64,000 nucleotides of DNA, taken from Mycobacterium szulgai. Lineage in GTDB: Bacteria; Actinomycetota; Actinomycetes; Mycobacteriales; Mycobacteriaceae. A model generated the notes under the pieces. The model did not search any database, was not told where the DNA came from, and saw nothing but the letters and a program-made list of their open reading frames with translations. Location of the stretch: assembly GCF_002116635.1 (NCBI RefSeq), contig NZ_LQPW01000048.1, forward strand, positions 1-64,000, given 5' to 3'. The stretch's first letter is position 1. Each line of letters begins with the position of its first letter. This document shows positions 59,607-64,000 of this stretch, one piece after another. The position numbers and the translations under genes are program-made.

Positions 59607-62030
59607 TTAGGGCGGAGGCGGTGGCGGGGGCGGTGCCAGCAGCGGAATGGTGATCGGCGGCAGGCCGGGAATCTCGACTACCTGTGATCCGATCGGCACC
59701 GGCGGCGCACCCTCCGGCGGCGGCGGCGGTGGCGGCGGGATGCCGTTACTGATTTGGATGGTGATGATGGATCCCGGGATCGTCTGGCCGCTGGGTGAGG
59801 TGCCGACGACCTCGCCGTACTTGGCGGTGCTGTTGACCGAGTTGGGTTGGTCGGCGACCTGGAAACCGGCGTCCTTGAGGCGCTGGCGCGCCAGGTCTAT
59901 GTCCAGACCGGCCACGCTGGGCACCCGGGAACCCGGCGAGCCGTCGACATAGCGCGGGTCGGTCGGCGGCAATGCGATGTCGCCGAAGTTCTTGGCAATC
60001 GGCTTCATCGCGGTGAACCAGGTGCGGGCCGGCTCGTTGCCGCCGTAGAGGTCGCCGTCGCCGCAGTGGCGCAGCGGGGCTGAGCACAGATCGGTCGGCG
60101 AGGTCGAGTCGTCGTAGATGTAGTTGGCCGCCGCGTAATGGTTGGTGAAGCCGACGAAGCCGGAGGAGCGGTGGGCCTCGGTGGTGCCCGTCTTGCCCGA
60201 CATCGGCAGGTCCCAGCCCGCGGCGCCCGCCGAACCCGCGGCCGTGCCGGATCCCACCGCGTCCTTGCTCATGGCGTTGGCCAGGGTGTTGGCCAGACCC
60301 GTTGGGACCACCTGATCGCAGGTCTCGGTGGTGACGGCGACCTCGTTGCCGTTGCGGTCGATCAGTTTGTCGATGGGGTTGGGCGGGCACCAGACGCCGC
60401 CGGAGGCGAGCGTCGCCGCGACATTCGACAGTTCCAGCGCATTGACCTCGATCGGGCCGAGGGTGAACGACCCGATGTTCTGCCGTTTGACGAAGTCGGC
60501 CAGGCTCTCGTTGCTGTCCGGGTTGTAGTCGCGGGCAGTGCCGGGATTGGCGTAGGACCGCAGGCCGAGTTTGATCGCCATGTCCACCGTGCGCGTCACG
60601 CCGACCTGCTGGATCAGCTTGGCGAACGCGGTGTTGGGCGAGGTGGCGAGCGCGTCAGTCACGCTCATCGATCCCCGGTAGTTCCCGGCGTTGATGACGC
60701 ACCAGGTGTCCTTGGGACAGCCCTTGGCTCCACCGCTACCCATGCCCTTGGCCTGGAACCGGGCCGGCACGTCGAGGTTGGCGTTGATGCCCATGCCCAT
60801 ATCCAGGGCGGCCGCCGTGGTGAAGATCTTGAAGACCGAACCGGCGCCGTCGCCGACGAGGGAGAAAGGCTGTGGGCGCATCGTTTCGCCGGCCTCGGTG
60901 TCCAGCCCGTACTTGCGGTTACTGGCCATCGCGACGACCTTGTGCGAATCCTTTCCGGGCAGGATCACGCTCATCACGCTGGAGATGCCGGCCAGCGTCG
61001 GGCTGGCGAATTTGTCGATGGCCGTCTTGACCGGAATCTGGACGTCGGGGTCCAGATTAGTGCGGATGAGGTAGCCGCCGCGGGCAACCTGTTCCTTACT
61101 AATACCGGCGCGCGACAGGTATTCCTGGACGTAGTCACAGAAGAAAGCGCGGTCACCTGCGGCGATACAGCCCCTCGGCAGCTCGTTGGGCTGCGGCAAG
61201 ATCCCCAGCGGTTGCGTCTTGGCGGCGCGCAACGCGTCGGCTTCCTGCGGGATGTTCTCGATCATGGTGTCCAGCACCAAGTTTCGCCGGGCCAGCGCGC
61301 CTTCTGGGTTGGTATACGGGTTGAGCGTGCTGGTGGACTGCACCATGCCGGCCAGCAGGGCCGCCTGCTGCCAGTTCAGGTCGATCGCGTTCACGCCGAA
61401 GTAGGTTTGCGCGGCGTCCTGCACACCGAACGAGTTGTTGCCGAAGGACACCAGGTTCAGGTAGCGGGTCAGGATCTCGGGTTTGGTGAAGGTCTTGTCC
61501 AGCGTGAGCGCCATCCGAATCTCACGCAGCTTGCGCGCCGGGGTGGTCTCGACGGCCGCGCGCTTTTCGGCGTCAGTCTGAGCCGTCACCAGCAGTTGGT
61601 AATTCTTTATGTATTGCTGCTCGATTGTTGAGCCGCCGCGGGTGTCGACGTCGCCGGAGGCGTAGCCGGCCAGGCCGGTCAGGGTGCCTTTCCAGTCGAC
61701 GCCGTTGTGGTCGGCGAACCGTTTGTCCTCGATCGAGACGATCGCCAGCTTCATGGTGTTGGCGATCTTGTCCGACGGCACTTCGAAACGGCGCTGAGAG
61801 TAAAGCCACGCGATGACGTTGCCCTTGGCGTCGACCATGGTCGAGACTGCCGGGACTTCCCCTTCGAGCAGCTGGGCCGAGCCGTTGGCGACAACCTCTG
61901 AGGCGCGATTGGACATCAGGCCGAGGCCGCCGGCGAAGGGGAACATCAGCGCCGCGGCCACGACGCTGGCGAGCAGACAACACCCAGCGAGCTTCAGCAG
62001 AGTGATAACGGCTGGGGGGCGCTCGGACAT
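59607..62030 (-). CDS. ponA2: bifunctional penicillin-binding protein PonA2 (PBP1)
   Basis: 807 aa class A PBP. N-terminal helix (LLKLAGCCLLASVVAAALMFPFAGGL), glycosyltransferase 51 domain (about 65-250) with SIEDKRFADHNGVDWKGT (catalytic Glu), RGGSTIEQQYIKNY; transpeptidase (about 350-670) with GAGSVFKIFTTA (SxxK), ATSPNTAFA (SxN) and SGKTGTTEAHRSSGFVGF (KTG); one PASTA domain (about 695-765; VPSVAGLDIDLARQRLKDAGF); Pro-rich tail. It makes peptidoglycan at the envelope. Start MSERPP at 62030, divergent from whiB4. Confidence 0.97.
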   Translation of the reverse strand: MSERPPAVITLLKLAGCCLLASVVAAALMFPFAGGLGLMSNRASEVVANGSAQLLEGEVPAVSTMVDAKGNVIAWLYSQRRFEVPSDKIANTMKLAIVSIEDKRFADHNGVDWKGTLTGLAGYASGDVDTRGGSTIEQQYIKNYQLLVTAQTDAEKRAAVETTPARKLREIRMALTLDKTFTKPEILTRYLNLVSFGNNSFGVQDAAQTYFGVNAIDLNWQQAALLAGMVQSTSTLNPYTNPEGALARRNLVLDTMIENIPQEADALRAAKTQPLGILPQPNELPRGCIAAGDRAFFCDYVQEYLSRAGISKEQVARGGYLIRTNLDPDVQIPVKTAIDKFASPTLAGISSVMSVILPGKDSHKVVAMASNRKYGLDTEAGETMRPQPFSLVGDGAGSVFKIFTTAAALDMGMGINANLDVPARFQAKGMGSGGAKGCPKDTWCVINAGNYRGSMSVTDALATSPNTAFAKLIQQVGVTRTVDMAIKLGLRSYANPGTARDYNPDSNESLADFVKRQNIGSFTLGPIEVNALELSNVAATLASGGVWCPPNPIDKLIDRNGNEVAVTTETCDQVVPTGLANTLANAMSKDAVGSGTAAGSAGAAGWDLPMSGKTGTTEAHRSSGFVGFTNHYAAANYIYDDSTSPTDLCSAPLRHCGDGDLYGGNEPARTWFTAMKPIAKNFGDIALPPTDPRYVDGSPGSRVPSVAGLDIDLARQRLKDAGFQVADQPNSVNSTAKYGEVVGTSPSGQTIPGSIITIQISNGIPPPPPPPPEGAPPVPIGSQVVEIPGLPPITIPLLAPPPPPPPP

Positions 62031-62390
62031 GCGTACTACAGTAGCGACCCTCTGTCACCCCCCCGCGCCGCTGCGCCAAAAAAAATCTTTTCTTAAGGTG
62101 CCATCCTGCGTGCTGAGGGCCCATAGCAGAAATTTGCGGCTGCGTCACTGGTCAGGGCCACTAAACCGGACCAACAACAGGTGTTTCTCCCGGCAGATTG
62201 GTCTAAGACTGGACGCCCGTACCAGAAAAACCGTTATCGGACTGTTGCGCAATTGCCACCTGAACACCTAACTTGTATAGGCAGTGAGATTCAGGTAACA
62301 GCGATGTGCATAGTGTGGCGAGAATCGCAACATCGGCTGGGACCCGAGGAGGGCGGTCGCGATTAGCGACCGGGAGGAAGGGATCAGCTC
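62031..62390. other. ponA2-whiB4 divergent intergenic region
   Basis: 360 bp. It must carry both promoters. Notable is an A8 run followed by TCTTTTCTTAAGG (62080-62099), unusual for this GC-rich genome, close to ponA2. No motif for a named sigma factor and no gene was found. Antisense or leader RNA is possible. Confidence 0.5.
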
Positions 62391-62738
62391 GTGTCAGGAA
62401 CACGTCCGGCTGCTAGAAGGACGAACCTAATGGCCGCGCAAACGCCTCTTCGCAGCGTCGAGGCCGAAGAGCGCATTACCTGGGTGTCCAAGGCCCTCTG
62501 CCGGGCCACCGACCCGGACGAATTGTTCGTCCGTGGGGCTGCACAGCGTAAGGCCGCGGTGATCTGCCGGCACTGCCCGGTGATGCAGGAATGCGGTGCC
62601 GACGCACTGGACAACAAGGTGGAGTTCGGTGTCTGGGGTGGCATGACCGAGCGTCAGCGCAGGGCTCTGCTCAAGCAGCATCCCGAGGTCGTCTCCTGGT
62701 CGGACTACTTCGACAAGCGCAAGCGCCGCAGCGGGTAG
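62391..62738 (+). CDS. whiB4: WhiB4 redox-sensing Fe-S transcription factor
   Basis: 115 aa from GTG at 62391. The Wbl core has four Cys ligands: SKALCRATDPDELF, then VICRHCPVMQECGADAL (CxxCxxxxxC) and the GVWGGMTERQRRAL turn with a basic C-terminus. In M. tuberculosis WhiB4 (Rv3681c) senses oxygen and oxidants through a 4Fe-4S cluster and represses antioxidant genes. Sequence and neighbours (ponA2, Rv3680) agree. Confidence 0.97.
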   Translation: MSGTRPAARRTNLMAAQTPLRSVEAEERITWVSKALCRATDPDELFVRGAAQRKAAVICRHCPVMQECGADALDNKVEFGVWGGMTERQRRALLKQHPEVVSWSDYFDKRKRRSG

Positions 62739-62878
62739 TTGGGGGCCCGGGGACGGCCCTCGTCATTACATTTCTGTTACGACGACCGCCAGTAAAAATC
62801 TAATTGCCTTGTGCCCGATAGGGACTGGCGCGTGTGGAATACATTAATTCCTCAGCCACCGTTGCGTGGCACTTTTCG

Positions 62879-63511
62879 TTAATCAGCTTGGGAGCCGGGC
62901 GGGCTCGGCGCGTTCAGGCCGAATCGAACGCCGACCATCCGGATGATGAAGCAAACCCCCGCGGCTGCCAGCGCGGCTGGGAGTCCATAACATCCCAGCC
63001 TGATCGCCGCAACGGTGATGGCGGAGGCCACCAGCGCCGGGATTGCGTACAGTTCGCTGCGCAGTACGGTCGGGATCTGCCCGACCAGCGTGTCCCGCAG
63101 CGTTCCCCCGCCGACGGCGGTGACCACACCCAGCAGGATCGCCGGTGCGATCCCGAGCCCGAACGTCATTGCCTTATTCGCGCCGATAACCGCGAACACA
63201 CTGAGGCCGATCGCGTCCAGCACCACGATGGGTGTCTCCAGCCGGGAAAGCTTGCGGCTGAGCGCGAATGCGATCAGCCCACCGGCGAAGGCCAGTGTGA
63301 AGTAGCGCCAGTCACGAAACGTTGCCGGCGGTACCGCACCGATGATCAAGTCGCGGACGACACCGCCGCCCAACGCGGTCATCATGCCCAGGGTCACCAC
63401 GCCCACCACGTCCAGCCGTGCCGCGCGCACCGCCGTCATTGCCCCGTTCAAGCCGAAAACAAAGGTGCCTGCCAGATCCAGTACCAGCAGCAGCGGCGGT
63501 TCGGGGGTCAC
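62879..63511 (-). CDS. TRIC/UPF0126 family cation channel-like membrane protein
   Basis: 210 aa, about seven membrane segments in two repeats. Each half has a GG-rich signature: TLGMMTALGGGVVRDLIIG and VVTAVGGGTLRDTLVG. Bacterial and archaeal TRIC proteins are potassium-permeable channels; function in mycobacteria is not established. It is on the reverse strand between whiB4 and Rv3680, where M. tuberculosis has no gene as far as I recall. Confidence 0.88.
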   Translation of the reverse strand: MTPEPPLLLVLDLAGTFVFGLNGAMTAVRAARLDVVGVVTLGMMTALGGGVVRDLIIGAVPPATFRDWRYFTLAFAGGLIAFALSRKLSRLETPIVVLDAIGLSVFAVIGANKAMTFGLGIAPAILLGVVTAVGGGTLRDTLVGQIPTVLRSELYAIPALVASAITVAAIRLGCYGLPAALAAAGVCFIIRMVGVRFGLNAPSPPGSQAD

Positions 63512-63651
63512 CCTCAGTGCCTACCACGTGTGGCACCAGGCCATATCCCAACCTTCGGACCCCGGTACCCGGCCCCGCTGATATCGCCGGCGTTATCGCG
63601 TTTGGAATTTGGGTGTGGAGCCTCGCCGCGATGCTGGTGTGACTGATGTGA

Positions 63652-64000
63652 TCAGCGGCGGGCCGCTGCGCGGGCCGCTTCATCTCCGACCGAGGTGATC
63701 TGGTCAGCAAGGGCCCGCAGCGCCTCCAAATCGGAGACGTCAAACGGCAACGACGGCACCCCGACAACCGGCACATGCGGGTTGGCCCCGGTGAACCGGG
63801 ACAGCAGCCGGATCTCCCGCTTGGCGGTCTGTCCGCGGTCGGCATGAATCCGCAGCACGGCTGCCGCCAGTGACGCGGCTTCCGAGCCGGCGCCTTCGGA
63901 CTCCAGCGTCTCGGTGGCGTCGATGGCCCGCTCGACGGGCAACGCGCACAACGGCGGATGGGTCCGGTTCAAGACGAGCCCCGCCAGCGGCATCCCCTCC
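63652..64000 (-). CDS. ArsA/GET3-like anion-transporting ATPase, C-terminal end (Rv3680-like)
   Basis: Open on the reverse strand through the right edge; only about 115 C-terminal residues are visible (starts in [11 protein letters not shown]; ends [39 protein letters not shown]). The pattern of the last strand and helix is that of P-loop ATPases of the ArsA family; the P-loop itself is outside the window. Rv3679/Rv3680 form such a pair near whiB4 in M. tuberculosis. Confidence 0.85.
   Translation of the reverse strand, partial: EGMPLAGLVLNRTHPPLCALPVERAIDATETLESEGAGSEAASLAAAVLRIHADRGQTAKREIRLLSRFTGANPHVPVVGVPSLPFDVSDLEALRALADQITSVGDEAARAAARR

Overview
The window is chromosomal DNA from a slow-growing Mycobacterium near the M. 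tuberculosis complex (the kansasii/marinum/szulgai/gordonae grade is a reasonable guess; the species cannot be fixed from this sequence alone). The reasons are: high GC, a PE_PGRS gene at the left edge, and a backbone that follows, in reverse orientation, the H37Rv gene order Rv3699 to Rv3680 as I remember it. That backbone is Rv3699-like methyltransferase, Rv3698, glpK, Rv3695, Rv3694c, Rv3693, moxR2, Rv3691, Rv3690, Rv3689, Rv3688c, rsfB (Rv3687c), a DUF4193 gene, cyp137, tRNA-Pro, cds1 (Rv3684), Rv3683, ponA2, whiB4 and Rv3680 (cut by the right edge).

Several accessory blocks interrupt the backbone. (1) 4.9-7.4 kb is a type VII secretion (ESX) style locus: a small EspC-like partner with a YxxxE motif, a large WXG-like protein with a candidate toxin domain, and a convergent tandem pair of small paralogues (candidate immunity genes) with a decayed third copy. 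(2) 7.5-11.7 kb is a group-2 soluble diiron monooxygenase (toluene/alkene type, TmoABCDE order) without its reductase, divergent from a MarR regulator with a Cys-rich tail; a PadR regulator follows. (3) 20.8-26.6 kb carries redox and stress genes (LLM oxidoreductase, SRPBCC protein, Zn-alcohol dehydrogenase, PfpI/DJ-1, HemK-like methyltransferase, CDGSH Fe-S protein, haem-oxygenase-like protein). (4) 26.7-31.2 kb is a stressosome operon rsbR-rsbS-rsbT-rsbX-rsbU, whose last protein is an RsbU_N-PAS-GAF-PP2C-HATPase fusion; it lies head-to-head with rsfB. (5) 31.7-34.7 kb is a three-gene DyP-type peroxidase operon. (6) 35-40 kb has a haemophore-like secreted protein, DUF6328, topoisomerase IB, a PAS-ANTAR regulator, an AraC regulator and a glycosyltransferase. 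(7) 40.3-44.8 kb is an orphan chemosensory-type module: two CheB-type methylesterases, a CheR-PAS-coiled-coil protein and a STAS-HATPase protein, with no CheA, CheW or receptor. (8) 45.5-51.6 kb has many small stress-type genes (CsbD, SDR, Rho-N-like, WGxxGxxG protein, two 53-aa acidic proteins, UsfY-like). (9) 54-57 kb encodes a 1057-aa adenylate cyclase/ATPase.

The likely theme is general stress signalling. The stressosome, RsfB, STAS/HATPase proteins and several SigF-like promoter motifs (GTTT-N15/16-GGGTA) upstream of the SRPBCC operon, the SDR gene and the UsfY-like gene fit one partner-switching regulon. The SigF assignment is inferred from motifs only. Functions come from recognised motifs and remembered families; no database search was run.
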